Positions 21,542-33,046 of a DNA stretch of 64,000 bases are shown here, piece by piece (the stretch's first letter is position 1; each line of letters opens with the position of its first letter). The stretch covers positions 1,364,001 through 1,428,000 of the forward strand of contig CP114127.1 in assembly GCA_029959195.1 (NCBI GenBank), written 5' to 3'. The position numbers and the translations under genes are program-made. The notes beneath the pieces were generated by a model. That model saw nothing but the letters and a program-made list of their open reading frames with translations. It was not told the DNA's origin and made no database searches. This DNA is from Dictyophora rubrovolvata. Taxonomy: Eukaryota; Basidiomycota; Agaricomycetes; Phallales; Phallaceae.

Positions 21542-22520
21542 ATGGGCCCCACTAGTGATCCATCCAGTTCTTCTAATGACCTGTGTCAAGCATTTAAGTT
21601 TCCGAAGTTGAATGGTCAGAACTACACCTTGTGGGCAGGCTATATGAAGTCAGCCCTTCAAGCTCGATACTTGTAGCTTGTAGTCCAAGGGATAGAGACA
21701 TGTCCAAAAAAGCCTGCAAGCTCTCAGCCTGACAAAGTAACTGAGGCTGCCTGGAAAGCTGAAAAGAAGGAGTATCTGGAGTGGATGCAGAGAGATCAAG
21801 TGGCACAGGGTATGATGCTTGGTGCGGCCGATACATCACAGTGGCCACATGTCAAGAACAAAGCGACGTCGAAAGAAGTGTGGGATGGGTGGGAAGATCT
21901 ATATGTTAAGAACCAGCAGAGGATCAACATACATTACCGTTTCGAGGAATTGTACACCTGAAAATATGTTGATGGAGAATCAATGCCTGAACATGTTGCC
22001 TCCATTCTTGATTTGGGTCAGAAGATCACAGCTGCAGGTGAAAACCTCCTGAATATCCACATTGCTCGAGCGCTGGTATTATCATTACCCAGAGAAGCCT
22101 CATGGGATCTAGTCAAGATCCAACTGTTCAGCCTGGATTCGTCGAAGCTAACAATGGACTATGTCGGGTCTGTGTTAATCGGCAAGTACAATCGATGGCA
22201 AAAGGAGAAGGCCAGTGAAACAGCCCTTCTCACGATGAAAGACAAAAAGCGCAGGAAGAGGGGTGAAGGTTTCGGACCCAAACCTGATGACGAATGCCAT
22301 TATTGTCATGAAAAGGGACATTGGGCCAGGCAGTGTCCAAAGAAGGACAAGAATAAAACCAGGACAAGCGGAACTGTAGGCACAGCGAATCACACAGCAG
22401 TGGTGCAGAACCTTGGTGTGCGTGAAGTCAGACAGCTGTTCATGGTCCAGGCCAGTCCATTTTTGAAGTCTGATCTCGTTCTTGATACCGTAGTGACATC
22501 GCACATGTTTCGCAATTGAA
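21542..22520 (+). pseudogene. Copia 1 gag part (broken)
   Basis: Gag-like sequence of the element, with a CCHC zinc knuckle read as CHYCHEKGHWARQC near 22290. Fossil with about two breaks. Confidence 0.75.
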
Positions 22521-22537
22521 AATTCTTCAAGAACTAC

Positions 22538-25500
22538 ATGAATGTATCTGGCGAGTTCGTGTCAGTGGGAGATGTGCGGAGTGTGCCAGTTGTCGGCCGA
22601 GGATCCGTTACCTTCAAGAGTAGATTGCCGACAGGCTCTTATGAAGTGGTTTTGCATAAAGTGTTGCATGTTCCATCATTAGCTGTCAACCTTGTCAGTC
22701 TCGGGCAATTACAGAAGAACGGAGTCACTTACAGCAGCTGTGATGGTGGAATCAGTGTCTGGCAGGGTGGTGATGAGATTTTCAGAGCTTCACTAGCAGG
22801 CAGCACCGGGACATTGTACCACATCGACTGTTTGGAAGACCAGAATGAAGCTGCACTTGCTGCGACGAGTGGGAGCTTACGAGTCTGGCACTGTCGCTTA
22901 GGTCATCTTCACCTTGATGCGATCCAAGAGATGACGCGCAAAGACATGGTGAAAGGTCTGCAGATTTCAGCGATGAATGAGTTTGATCATGTGTGCGAAG
23001 GATGTGTGACTGGAAAGTCTCACCGATTGCCATTCCCGAAAGCAAGTGATACCGAGCATGCCAAGATGGATTTAGTCATGGTTGCTCTGACTGGTCCATT
23101 CCGTGTCGAAACTTGGTCCAGGATGAGATTCGCGCTTCTAGTAGTGGAAGCAGCTACAAGATTCCCAGTCGGTCGATTGCTACGCACAAAGGGCGAAGTG
23201 ATACAAGCCCTACAAGAAATAATCGCCATGCTGGAGTGGCAATCTGGCATGAGATTGAAACGTTTGCGGTGCAATAATGGTCAAGAGCTGATCAATGATG
23301 AGCTTAATGAATTCTGCAAGAAGAATGGCATCATTACTGAGATGACTGTACCTTATACACCAGAACAAAACGGCATCATCGAGCGTGCAATTGCTGTTAT
23401 ATTTGCCATGGTTCGGTGCATGTTGCATTCTGCGAAAATGGACCTGCGCTACTGGGGTGAAGCATTCAATTATGCTGTGCACATCCAAAGCTGCACGTAT
23501 ACCTCGAAGTTGAAGGATAAGGTGCCGTTTGAGGCATGGTACAACCAGAAGCCTGACATTTCGCATATCCGCATGTTTGGTTCTGTTGCGTATGTCAATA
23601 TTCCTAAGAAACTCTGTGGCGGAAAGCTGGAGCACACCTCTACCGGGTGCTGGTTGCTCGGTTGGTGGGCCGATGAAACAAAAGGCTACCGACTTGAGGC
23701 AGTGGGAGAGGACAGCCATAACATCATCACAGCTCGAGACATGACATTTGCTGAAGATGATAGCCCAGGTGATCTAGCCATCATAGAGATGAGAGGCAGA
23801 CCACCAACCCGGGCTGAATTAGATGTGCTATTCCCAGACAAGGATGCTGAGAGTGATGCCAATAAGGGAGAGAGTGGCGTTGCTGAAGAAAATGGTGGTG
23901 GAAATGTGGAAGTGCCTGTAGAGAGGCAAGCCAAGGTGGAACCCCCAGAGGTGAAGACCCATCAACCACACGGGAGTAGATGGGCAAACATACCACAACA
24001 AGACCATCCACAAAGAATAAGAAGACCACTGGCTCCACCTGGAGAAGCTGCAACTGAAGAAGAAATAGATGTGGCTTCTGAAGTAACACCTGATCAGCAT
24101 CATGCTTTCCTGACTGTTGAAGGTGACCCGGAAACTTACCAAGAAGCAACCGAGTCACCTTACTCGAAGCAGTGGGAGGAGGCAATTCAAGTTGAATACA
24201 AAATGCTGAAGTCAATGGGAACCTTTGAGTGGGTTAAAAAGGTTCTGGAAGGTCGAAAAGCCATAGGTGGCCGCATAGTATTCAAAACAAAGAAAAACGG
24301 CAATGGTGAAGTGACAAAGCGCAAAGCAAGAATTGTTGCCAAGGGCTTCTCACAGGTACCTGGTCTTGATTTCTCAGAAACGTTCTCCTCCGTCACAAAA
24401 TTCACAACCCTTTGTGTTTTGTTGTCAATTGTTGCGCATGAAGACTTGGAGCTGCATCAAGTGGATGTTGTTAGCACCTATCTTCAAGGTGAACTGGACG
24501 AAGAAATTTATATGAACGTACCTGATGGAGTGAAGGAAGAGGGAAGAGAAGGCTGGTCATGGCGACTTAAAAAGGCGTTGTATGGATTGAAACAAGCCGG
24601 ACACCAATGGAAGCAGAAGCTTGATGGAATACTCTCAGAGCTTCAATTTGAAAAAAGCACTGCAGATGACTGCCTGTACATTTTGAAGGAAAGTGGGGAA
24701 GATGGTGTTGGTTTAATGGTCCTTGTTTATGTTGATGACATGGCCGTTGCCGGAAAATCAACCTTGAAAATCAAGCAATTCAAGATGGACTTGGGCGCCC
24801 ATCTTGACATCACAGACATGAGAGAACTAAAATATATTTTAGGCCTCCAGGTTGAAAGAGATAGAGAAAAACATACTATCTCACTGAACCAAACGGCCTA
24901 TATCCATAAGATGCTCAAATGTTTCAGCATGTCAGACTGTAACCCCGTCAGCATGCCACTAACTGTTAAACACAACCTATGCAAATCTGAATGTCCATCG
25001 ATGGATGAGGAACGCAAAGCTTACCTTGAATACACCGGCAACATCAAGTTCCTCGAGTTGGTCGGCTCTTTGTTGTTTGCAACACAGACCCAACCGGACA
25101 TCCAGTTTGCAGTTGGTTTGGTCTCTCAGTTCAGCAGTAACCCTGGAAAAATACATTTAGAAGCCACAAAAAGGATTTTGAGGTATCTGAAAGGGACCGC
25201 TGAATTTAGACTAACCTTTGGATCCAACACTGAGTCCACTGTTGATGTTGTAGGGTGGAGTGACTCAGATTGGGCTCAAGATCCAGATGATTGCCGCTCA
25301 ATAGCAGGCTTCATTTTCAACATAGCAGGTGGTGCCATCTCCTGGTCATTGAAAAAGCAACCCACTGTCGCTTTATCAACCGTTGAAGCTGAATTTATGG
25401 CCGCATCAACTGCCACTAAGGAGGCCATCTGGTTGCGTACCCTACTTGCGGATCTCGGATACCCACAGTTGAAAGCATCAATCCTGCACATCAACAACCA

Positions 25501-25717
25501 GAGCTGCATTGCCCTTGCACGAAATCCAATAATGCACAGCAGAGCAAAGCACATCAACATCCAGTATCACTTCATCAGAGAGCGGGTGGAGATGGCAGAG
25601 ATTGCAACCAAATACATGTCGACGAAACACATGCTGGCGGATATATTCACAAAGCAACTGCCGCGTGAAACGTTTGAAAGGTTCCGGAGTGAATTGGGAG
25701 TGGGAGCAACGAGTTAG
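22538..25717 (+). CDS. Copia 1 pol part
   Basis: A 1059-codon reading. It contains the GAG-pre-integrase HCRLGHLHLDAI with its zinc-binding pair CEGCVTGK, integrase (PYTPEQNGIIERA), reverse transcriptase (AKGFSQVPGLDFSETF, LYGLKQAG, LVYVDDMAVAG) and RNase H (WSDSDWAQD, AEFMAAS). Part of a fossil retrotransposon; activity not implied. Confidence 0.93.
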   Translation: MNVSGEFVSVGDVRSVPVVGRGSVTFKSRLPTGSYEVVLHKVLHVPSLAVNLVSLGQLQKNGVTYSSCDGGISVWQGGDEIFRASLAGSTGTLYHIDCLEDQNEAALAATSGSLRVWHCRLGHLHLDAIQEMTRKDMVKGLQISAMNEFDHVCEGCVTGKSHRLPFPKASDTEHAKMDLVMVALTGPFRVETWSRMRFALLVVEAATRFPVGRLLRTKGEVIQALQEIIAMLEWQSGMRLKRLRCNNGQELINDELNEFCKKNGIITEMTVPYTPEQNGIIERAIAVIFAMVRCMLHSAKMDLRYWGEAFNYAVHIQSCTYTSKLKDKVPFEAWYNQKPDISHIRMFGSVAYVNIPKKLCGGKLEHTSTGCWLLGWWADETKGYRLEAVGEDSHNIITARDMTFAEDDSPGDLAIIEMRGRPPTRAELDVLFPDKDAESDANKGESGVAEENGGGNVEVPVERQAKVEPPEVKTHQPHGSRWANIPQQDHPQRIRRPLAPPGEAATEEEIDVASEVTPDQHHAFLTVEGDPETYQEATESPYSKQWEEAIQVEYKMLKSMGTFEWVKKVLEGRKAIGGRIVFKTKKNGNGEVTKRKARIVAKGFSQVPGLDFSETFSSVTKFTTLCVLLSIVAHEDLELHQVDVVSTYLQGELDEEIYMNVPDGVKEEGREGWSWRLKKALYGLKQAGHQWKQKLDGILSELQFEKSTADDCLYILKESGEDGVGLMVLVYVDDMAVAGKSTLKIKQFKMDLGAHLDITDMRELKYILGLQVERDREKHTISLNQTAYIHKMLKCFSMSDCNPVSMPLTVKHNLCKSECPSMDEERKAYLEYTGNIKFLELVGSLLFATQTQPDIQFAVGLVSQFSSNPGKIHLEATKRILRYLKGTAEFRLTFGSNTESTVDVVGWSDSDWAQDPDDCRSIAGFIFNIAGGAISWSLKKQPTVALSTVEAEFMAASTATKEAIWLRTLLADLGYPQLKASILHINNQSCIALARNPIMHSRAKHINIQYHFIRERVEMAEIATKYMSTKHMLADIFTKQLPRETFERFRSELGVGATS

Positions 25718-25802
25718 TGTGCTGAGTGGGAGTGTTGAAGATAGACAGTGCCACTAAGTGTGAGCGCTTGTGTAGTTAGTCTTAGCTTAGTCACACACTC
25801 AC

Positions 25803-25910
25803 CTAAAGGTTCAAGGCGAAGCCTTGAACTCTTTAGGTGAGCTATTTCTTTTTCATTCTTTTTTCTGTACATATCTAACATTCAAGGCTTCGCCTTGAAC
25901 TCTTTAGCTA
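25803..25910 (+). repeat. Hairpin-forming segment in the Copia 1 3' LTR
   Basis: CACCTAAAGGTTCAAGGC pairs with GCCTTGAACTCTTTAGGTG across a tiny loop, and a second TTCAAGGC/GCCTTGAA hairpin follows about 75 bases later. The 5' LTR has only one of them. Confidence 0.7.
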
Positions 25911-26190
25911 TATTCTGCTGCTTGTAATATAAGCTATATTACTCTAGCCGTTGTTACCCATGGGCAAAACCACTTCCGCTTTATGTAATCAAGATGGGAA
26001 TTTTTCTTTGACAAAGTGGCCTATACAGTATGTAAGTCTGATTGAATGAACTCAAACAACTTATCATGGATATAGCAAAATCTCCATCTGGCGGTCTGAC
26101 AACATACACGGTTGCATTATCTAGATCAATATGAAGCGAGTCGGTGGATCCTATAATTACCAGTCTCTCCACGCACCAAGTCACAAGGTG

Positions 26191-26340
26191 TGTCGCAAAA
26201 CTCGAAATTAAATTTTTTTGTTAAGCGAATGGATCAAGGCTCTAACTTGCATTATAAACAGTTTATAAACCCTTTATAATGCAAGTTAGAGCCTTGATCT
26301 GTTTGCTTAACAAAAAAATTTAATTTCGATTTTTGCAACA
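26191..26340. mobile_element. Palindromic MITE, TGTCGCAAAA family
   Basis: Nearly the whole 150 bases form one hairpin. The left arm reads CGAAATTAAATTTTTTTG...AAGGCTCTAACTTGCATTATAAA and the right arm is its inverse, with a small loop around 26260. The ends TGTCGCAAAA and TTTTGCAACA match the termini of the 705-bp element at 6890-7594. Confidence 0.75.
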
Positions 26341-26939
26341 TTTGCACAAGGGCCTGGGCTCCTGTGTCCCAGCGACAGTGTGCCTGACTAGGCTGGAGCT
26401 GCATGAGATGTAGAAAAAAATAACAGCGGGACAGTAAAGGGGAAAAGATATATACTCAGAAAATACCATAAACAGGAAAATATTACTTGAGTAGTGTAGA
26501 TACTAAGTCGTTGCTGTCTGGCGTCGACCTAATATACTGCAATGATCTCTAAGATGGAAAGATGATTTAATTCGAATGAAAAATGAGGATTAAATACAAA
26601 AGGTCTGAGGACCACAATGTAAGCTAAGGACATAATGGAAGGACTAAAAATGAGGACAAGAAAGGAGTGTCCATACAGACAAACGAACGATGAGGACAAA
26701 GAACCTAAATATACTCTAAATGGGCGCTAGGGACCTCATGTAGGGAGCTGCGCTCCCTTACAGTAGGTATAATCCACTTAATCCACTCCCAAAAGTTTGT
26801 CTAGCCACATGGAATATAAGAGTTGTCCGGGTAAGAGACCGTGGACAAATATGGTGGCTTCAGCCCGCTGTTGTATAATGGCAAGTTTAGCCTTTTTTCT
26901 ACCGTTTGTAGTCCTGGATAGCCAGAATACAAGCTCCGA
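26341..26939. other. Intergenic
   Basis: No gene or named repeat seen. Purine-rich, with several GAGGA motifs. Confidence 0.35.
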
Positions 26940-27078
26940 GTCAGCCTGAGTAGGCTGGATTAATATTTGGCATGCCAGAAGTCACTCAGTGAGCAATCAC
27001 AATGTCGATATGTACGCATAAATATTCATAATAACTAATAAGTGATATAGGGAGAAAACTGACGATATAATCCGTTCT

Positions 27079-28008
27079 CTATACACTAATCCCCAATGCG
27101 CCCAGAGTATCTAAGAAGGAATTGACTACATCGAGAGCAGTAGACTGTAGCTGTTGTACTATCTCATCCTTTAGAGGAAAAAATGCATGAATGTGAGTGT
27201 CTAGTGTTCATCAAAAACATACCGAAGCAACTAATTCCTTGACGTCCGCTTCATACTGCTGTAAATCATCGTCATTAAGGATTACTATTAGCGAGCTAAA
27301 CTATCTTACACCAACGTCCAATGCAATGGTTAAGAGCGAATCCTGAATAATGGCGTGTTGAAATAAACCGAGACCGGCTATAACACCCACCTGTTGAGCC
27401 AAACTTTTGGCGGTGTCGTTAAGGCTGGCTAGGAGCGGCATGAAATTGCTATTCGCGAATGTTCGACCATCATCCTCATCAAGAGTCTCATTAAATGACT
27501 TTGTTGATATTATTCTCAGTTTCTTTCAACTATTATTAAAACCCAAATTCTCTTACCGTCATAACGATAGACAACTATGTGTTTCAATTACATAAAACTT
27601 TTTTTGGATGAGAATAGGGGGTGTTTCTTACTGAGTCCAGATTGATTACGGAAATTGAGAGGCTATCGAAGAAATTCTGAAACACAATGAATTTCTCAGA
27701 CAGCACATAACAACATAATCTGCTAAGTAACTTATTTGGCTTTCCGATCCGGTTGAAGAAATACTTTGAATATTATTGTTGACATTTTGCTTATCCGGAC
27801 AAAGAATGAGTTCATGTGTAGGAAGCAGAATAAAGATGTAAGCGAGACTTATGACAACCGTATTTGTTTGATTAAACGAATCAGCTAGGATCGTTAGAAT
27901 TGCAGCATTATTAGTGCTGTCTCACCGAATGTAACCATTCATGGGAGTTGCCAAAACAGCGATGAAAGTCATTGCCAGGAGTACAAGAGGAGCCCTGAGA
28001 TAGTGCAT
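27079..28008 (-). pseudogene. Decayed copy of the secreted-protein gene at 48732-49684
   Basis: Starts MHYLRAPLVLLAMTF like the intact copy. An in-frame TGA (27922-27924) follows PMNGYIR, and the first donor site has changed from GTAAGT to ATAAGT. Later exons are recognisable (KFFDSLSISVINLDS, DEIVQQLQSTALDV) but diverge more than the upstream region does. Upstream, 28031-28440 is still close to the other copy. A host-gene duplicate, not a transposon gene. Confidence 0.75.
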
Positions 28009-28099
28009 GTCCGAATGAACGAGGATAATGTGTCGCAAATGTTCCGATTTTTATATGCAAAGACCCTGCAAATTCGGCGTGAATTTGACCGGGTGCGAG

Positions 28100-28235
28100 T
28101 GTGATATTCAATATTGCGGTGTGGGCAATGTGTAGTATTGCGATGCGTAATACAATGCAGAATGCTCATCAATATTGCGATGCAGAATACAATGTGGATT
28201 GTTCAATATTGCAGCGTGGAATGGCCAGGTTTTTT
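28100..28235 (+). repeat. Iterated CAATATTGCG motif upstream of the decayed gene
   Basis: Degenerate units of the form CAATATTGCG(A/G)TG(C/T)(A/G)GAAT with ACAATG spacers occur about five times. The same kind of segment, shorter, lies upstream of the intact copy at 48540-48610. Confidence 0.6.
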
Positions 28236-29596
28236 TCTATTCATTGTACAGGCATGCCACAGGTAATTCTGAAGGGAGCCTCTCGGAGTATCTTGAGCGT
28301 TGTATCCATCTAAATGTCTACAGAATCAAGAAAAACTTTTCTTGGCTCACATGTTATGCAGTGAAAAGACAGGGATTTTATGATCCAACATTCCAGTTAC
28401 ACGGTCATACACATGGTCATAGTTGACCGGACCATGACCGTTGATTGATGATGGACACTGCATGAAGCATATAGAGAAAGATACCGTGAGCCTTTCGAAT
28501 TAGAAACCCCAGCACAAAGATAATTATATTCGAGCTGTGTTCCGCACACTCGCGAGTCTAGCCGGACCTAGTAGACACTGGAAAGGCCTAATTTAATATT
28601 AATATTTAAATCCGACTCGAGTTCAACAACTCAGCCTGAGGTAAACATAAGCGACGGTCCCTGGTGCAAAATTGGGAATTGGGAGATGTTAGATGATGAA
28701 GAGATGAGAAATGTTGTAAGGGTGTTTTGAAAAGAGGCTTGAGAGTTAGACGTGTCATGAATCGTGATGTGGAGAGGGTTTTTGGTAGCAGTGGTCATAG
28801 CAGTGTAAGCTTCACTATGCACAAAGGGAAAAATAATATGCCTAGTGAAATACACAAGAAAAGAATGAGTGAGGTAGTCAATCTCCGCGGAGTGAGTCCA
28901 GGTGCTGCTTAGTGTGAAATAAAAAAGGGGGAGGTGATGGAAACAACAACAAACAACAACAACCAAAAGATGGTTACTGTTAACAAATCAAGGGTTGCTT
29001 GTGAGGCAAAGTATGATAATTGCGATAACTCAGATCGCAAGTTTATACTCCGAAATGTACGGTCTCAGAGTTTTCCAAAGGTAAAGACGTGAGTGTAGAG
29101 ATAGACAAGAGGCAAAACCAAAAACACTAAACAAAAACCACAAACTTAAACTTGAGTCAAACCAACGTAGGTATTGCTGCTGTTACAGGTATTTACATGC
29201 AGTATTTATACATTTTGGAACAATAAGAATGTTTTTGGGCTTTGAGTGGCAACACAATTAGTAATTGTGAGTCAGATTTGTAATAAGGAAGAAAAGAAAC
29301 AAAGAGAAAAGCAAGTAAATAAAAAAAGGGGCATATGAGTCAGTGAGACTATACTATTATAAAGAGCGAACAAAAGAATTTCAAGGCGATGACAAAACAA
29401 AAAGAAAGAAAGGAGCAACACAAAAGAATGGATTTAGAGTCAATACAAGTACAAAAGGAAAGAAAAAGGAGCAAACAAGGAAGGAAACGATGAGAATAGG
29501 AGGTCATTTTATTCATCCTTACTAATTTTCCCAAAAATAGACATCACCATCGATAAGCGCTTCACAGCCTCAGATTTCAATCTTCATCTCCTTCCT

Positions 29597-30184
29597 TTAA
29601 CCTCGGAAACAATGTGCGTTTGCCACTGCCATATGTATCTGCGTATTTCGTTGTTGAACTCTTGTTAAAGAGCTCCAATTGTACGGAACTAAAGGTCTCC
29701 GCTCAAGGTACTCGGGAAGCGGTTGGGAAGTATCAACCTCTAGCGGACAGTAGTCAGGGGCAGGATGATTGTCGATCGCATTAGTGGGAGCATCCATGAA
29801 AAGAAATTCATCATGATAAAGAAGTGGTCAATGGAATATGAACCGCCAAACAGGTTGTTCGCTACGATGAAACTGGCAAATCCAAACCAATTCATATGAA
29901 CGAGCGAGTATGTTAATATGGATTATTTTGTTCACTTTTGGATTCTCTGGGAATTCCAGTTTCTCATAGGGTACCTGGTATTCTTGAATGGGGACTAGAG
30001 AATGCGGCCATAACGTACTTCTGTCTACCTCGATGTTTGTACCAGAGATGCGATAAATCCGTATTGTTGATTCAAAGTTGGCATATCGTTCGTCCAAAGT
30101 TATCCCTGTGAAAGGATAAAAGGGGTAAGGAAGGAAGGAAGTGGGGGCAAGTGATTTGTAGCCAAGAGGTTGTACGAGGCTCAT
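29597..30184 (-). pseudogene. A/B element copy 4, part B and third part
   Basis: Part B reads STIRIYRISGTNIEVDRST then LWPHSLVP, again the (I/L)(D/N)xxTLLP-type motif. The third part starts MDAPTNAID, as in IDAPLSA and FLDAPLD of other copies. Fossil. Confidence 0.45.
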
Positions 30185-30327
30185 GATGGAAGAGAAGGAT
30201 AAGAAAGGGTGGAATTAATTTAGACTCCGAAAGAAAAGAAACGAGACAACAAAAGAGGGGAATAAAAAAATAAAGAAGTCCTTGTTTTTTGTTTTAATTA
30301 GTCCTGATTATTCAAATGAAGTACTTC

Positions 30328-31073
30328 CTATAGTGTTATCCCAGATGTCTTAAATATAGCCGAACAGAATTTCCGAAGCCGATGTAGCTTGGGGACAGTA
30401 GAAACAGGAGTCGTAGGACGAAAAGAAGGTGATGAAGGTTCGGTGGGAGGATCAAAGGTGGAGATAGGAGGTTTTGGAGTCATGGGAAATTGTGGAGTAC
30501 CAGAATCGTAGAAAGGAAGGAAAAATTCAGGTTCTGGCATGTGCTGATATCGACAATGGATCCATGAACAAGGGACATCAAATACAATGTGCCAGAATGC
30601 ATGTCCATGTTCAGCAGTAGCCCATATCCTAGTAACCATGTCCAGTAGACCTATGTGAATTGTGTACATATTCACCACAACGAACCATTCTTCATATCCT
30701 TCTAACCATAATCGTGTTCCAAAAGAAACCTTCTTATCACCCACATCTGAATATGAGATCAGATCCGAAGCTTTATGTCAACCGATAATAATGGGGTTCG
30801 GGTATAGTGGTAATAAAGTGGAGGGATTGAGGTTGAGGCGCGCATAGGATGTGAAGTAGACGTAGTACTGAGTGTCCAAATCACAGAGATTGACATCAGG
30901 AGTAGGAGGGACAAAACGAAAACAATCAGAGTCATTGATAGAAGGAGCGTGAAGGGACAGCAGGGAACGAGAAGAGCGAATCTGGAGTGAGGACATATCT
31001 TTTGTATCAATGTTTTTGGGATAAAAAAAATGTTTTGGACATGGGTTTTGGGTAGTTGCAAAAGTGAATTCAA
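30328..31073 (-). pseudogene. A/B element copy 4, part A
   Basis: Contains LDTQYYVYFTSYARLNL followed by NPSTLLPLYPNP, the same motif class as the other A parts. Then come VSFGTRLWLEGYEEWFVV (compare FGEKVYIE...WFTI), a VFDVPCSWI strand (compare LDMPSRWV) and a basic tail. Fossil. Confidence 0.5.
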
Positions 31074-31157
31074 GCTCCGAGGGACATATCATGGGATTAG
31101 GGAATCTTCAGAACATTTACCCTAATTTTTGCCAAATATAGATTTTGGTGCACGACA

Positions 31158-32185
31158 GTGGGAGCGGGAAGATATAGATCTAGTTGAGTTGCATACTTGA
31201 TTGAAATTACTAGAGGCGTCTCGGACACCAAACCCCTTGCATGCCCCAAATCATTGGTTCATGTCAACCAAGTATCATTATTCACAAACTGAAATACATG
31301 ATCAATTACGATACACCCACATACATAGGTCTTTTTTCCATAGCCCTATCCGCTTTTCAGGTGTTAATTGGAGATGCAGTTCACCAACATCAACACAGCA
31401 TTTCCAGCATTTCCGGGGAATCCCAATGCCCTAGAGTGACCCCCCAAGAGAAGTTCGGACGTCGAATGTGACAGCAGTAAAATCTAAAGGAGCGGCATAG
31501 AATAAGTGAACAAACAGCCAGTGTAGTGCAGGACTTGTGTAGAAATATTAAATGCTTTGAACTGAGAACGGATGAATGGCTTACCGCTGTGGTCAGAAAA
31601 AATCTCGCGCAATAGGGTGTTTGTGAACTACTCGAGTCATTGCTGACTGGACGTTTGAGATTCAGACCTTCCAATCGATTTTTTCAGACACAGAGGTCTA
31701 GTTCATGATTAGAGCAGACGGACCGGTGTAGTACATATGTGCAATGTGGAAGCATGACTAGATATGGACTGTTGGACTGCAGGGTTGTGATTGCACCTGC
31801 AATCTGGTAAATAACAGAAGCACATGAAGAATTGCTCTCATTAATGTTAATTATAAATATAACATAAGGACGAACCCCGATACGCTCAGTGCTCAGTGCT
31901 CAGTGCTCAGTGGTTGAAGTTGTTTGTGTAACATTTCGTCCTTGAATCTGCCAGTGAAAAGAGGTACTGGTCTATTCTTTTGAGGTAGAGCTTGGGATAT
32001 AGTCATGGACGCTGTGTGCAGTAAATCAAATTGGAATTATCCGAATAATTTACAAGAGGTTTCGGAACCGCATTTGAATATACAAACAGGATGGGGAGAT
32101 CAAATGGCTAACCCACAGGTGCCCAGAGTGAATGTTGTAAGACGGCTCAAGGGACAATTTGTTCTTTTGACGTTATGCTCACCTT
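31158..32185. other. Intergenic, with a short tandem repeat
   Basis: No gene seen. A 7-bp unit GCTCAGT is repeated about four times near 31886-31914. Confidence 0.4.
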
Positions 32186-33046
32186 TGTCATGATCCGATT
32201 CATGACATCACTAGCAATACGGATTCCTTATTATATTCTCTTATCTTATCATACTTAAATGTTATCTTATCACAATCACTTCATAGACGCCACAACCGGA
32301 AGTCTTATCAGACTTCATCGCCGTTTTTACGAAGTCCTAGAGGCCATTGTCTTCCTAGGACTTACAGTAAGCCGCAGATAGACCTTTGGTATAAATTCTA
32401 GTTCCAAACCGCACATGAGATCATCTATGATGGTCATAGGTCCTTATGTGCTTTCCCTTTGTTCTTGTTGCCTCATGTTTGCGACATGGCAAACTGACCC
32501 TGCATATACCTATGATACTCACGAATTGCTATGACATGTATACATTCTCAAGTTCGTTATCTATTTCGAACTGAGATTCAAACCTCTAGCGTACTTGTAT
32601 ATAAAGCCTCCTATACTTTGTAGCTAGACTTCTCTTCAGACTTAATATCGAACCTAGTTCAATATCTCAATATAGTCTTCATTTCCCAATAGCGCTTCAG
32701 TCATTTCCAAATACTTTAAATCTAAACTGTCTGTAGCGACAACGCCGTTCCGGTGTTGGATCTGCTACTTCTTCCATCTCTTGTTCTTCTGCTTTCTAGT
32801 CGATGATCTATTCTACCAGATCGTTTTAGACTTCTTAGAGCTTCGGCTCAACGAGATTCTACGACGACTCAAAGATCCCGAATGACGTCAAGACAAGTAG
32901 AGCCAACATCCAGAGGACTGTCGTGGTACAACCCACTCAGGTTGAGACTGCGCTCTACGACATTATGGTGACGTTTGTATCATCATTAAATACAATTATT
33001 AACGTTTATACATTCGTCACCGATACCCGAGAATCAGTACTTAACA
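32186..33046 (+). mobile_element. Solo LTR, 861 bp (TGTCATGATCC...ACTTAACA)
   Basis: TG...CA ends, flanked on both sides by ACCTT (32181-32185 and 33047-33051), a 5-bp target duplication. TATA box in TTGTATATAAAGCCTCC near 32596. The same LTR family occurs at 53154-54016 and, in inverse, at 52715-54648. Gypsy or Copia membership is not decided. Confidence 0.9.

Larger units (their letters stand above)
21384..25956 (+). mobile_element. Ty1/Copia retrotransposon 1 (fossil, broken)
   Basis: LTRs lie at about 21384-21537 (154 bp) and 25733-25956 (224 bp) and are clearly related, though the 3' LTR holds an extra hairpin-rich segment. After the 5' LTR comes the primer-binding-type block GGTTATGGGCCCC at 21538, shared with the second Copia at 40080. 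Gag and pol follow in Copia order (protease, integrase, reverse transcriptase, RNase H). The gag part looks broken (about two breaks) while pol reads long. Intermediate age. Confidence 0.92.
26940..28565 (-). repeat. Inverted segmental duplication, copy 1
   Basis: About 1.6 kb matches 48210-49858 in opposite orientation, covering a whole gene, its upstream region and both flanks (shared edge words include AAATATTCATAATAACTAATAAG and CACACTCGCGAGTCTAGCCGG, read in parts). Similarity falls away outside these limits. No TIR, LTR or target duplication was seen at the edges. Confidence 0.85.
28804..31157 (-). mobile_element. A/B element, copy 4 (diverged, minus strand)
   Basis: Read on the minus strand it begins TGTCGTGCACCAAAATC at 31157. 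It runs through part A (31073-30328), part B (30184-29828) and a third part starting MDAPTNAID (29797-29597). The TATA block GTATAAATACTGCATG follows near 29200, then the leader GCAGCACCTGGACTCACTCC, ending GAAGCTTACA at 28804. Same order and ends as copy 1 with much lower identity, so an older or different subfamily. Broken in A (about one to two breaks). No target duplication seen. Confidence 0.55.

Noticed and set aside
28031-28060. TGTCGCAAATGTTCC...GATTTTT as another end of the TGTCGCAAAA TIR family
   Set aside because: The word lies inside the duplicated gene's upstream region and has no inverted partner nearby.
28631-28966. 111-codon minus-strand frame at the end of A/B copy 4
   Set aside because: Considered as a gag start beyond a long LTR, but it spans the leader and has no gag feature; kept only as an idea.
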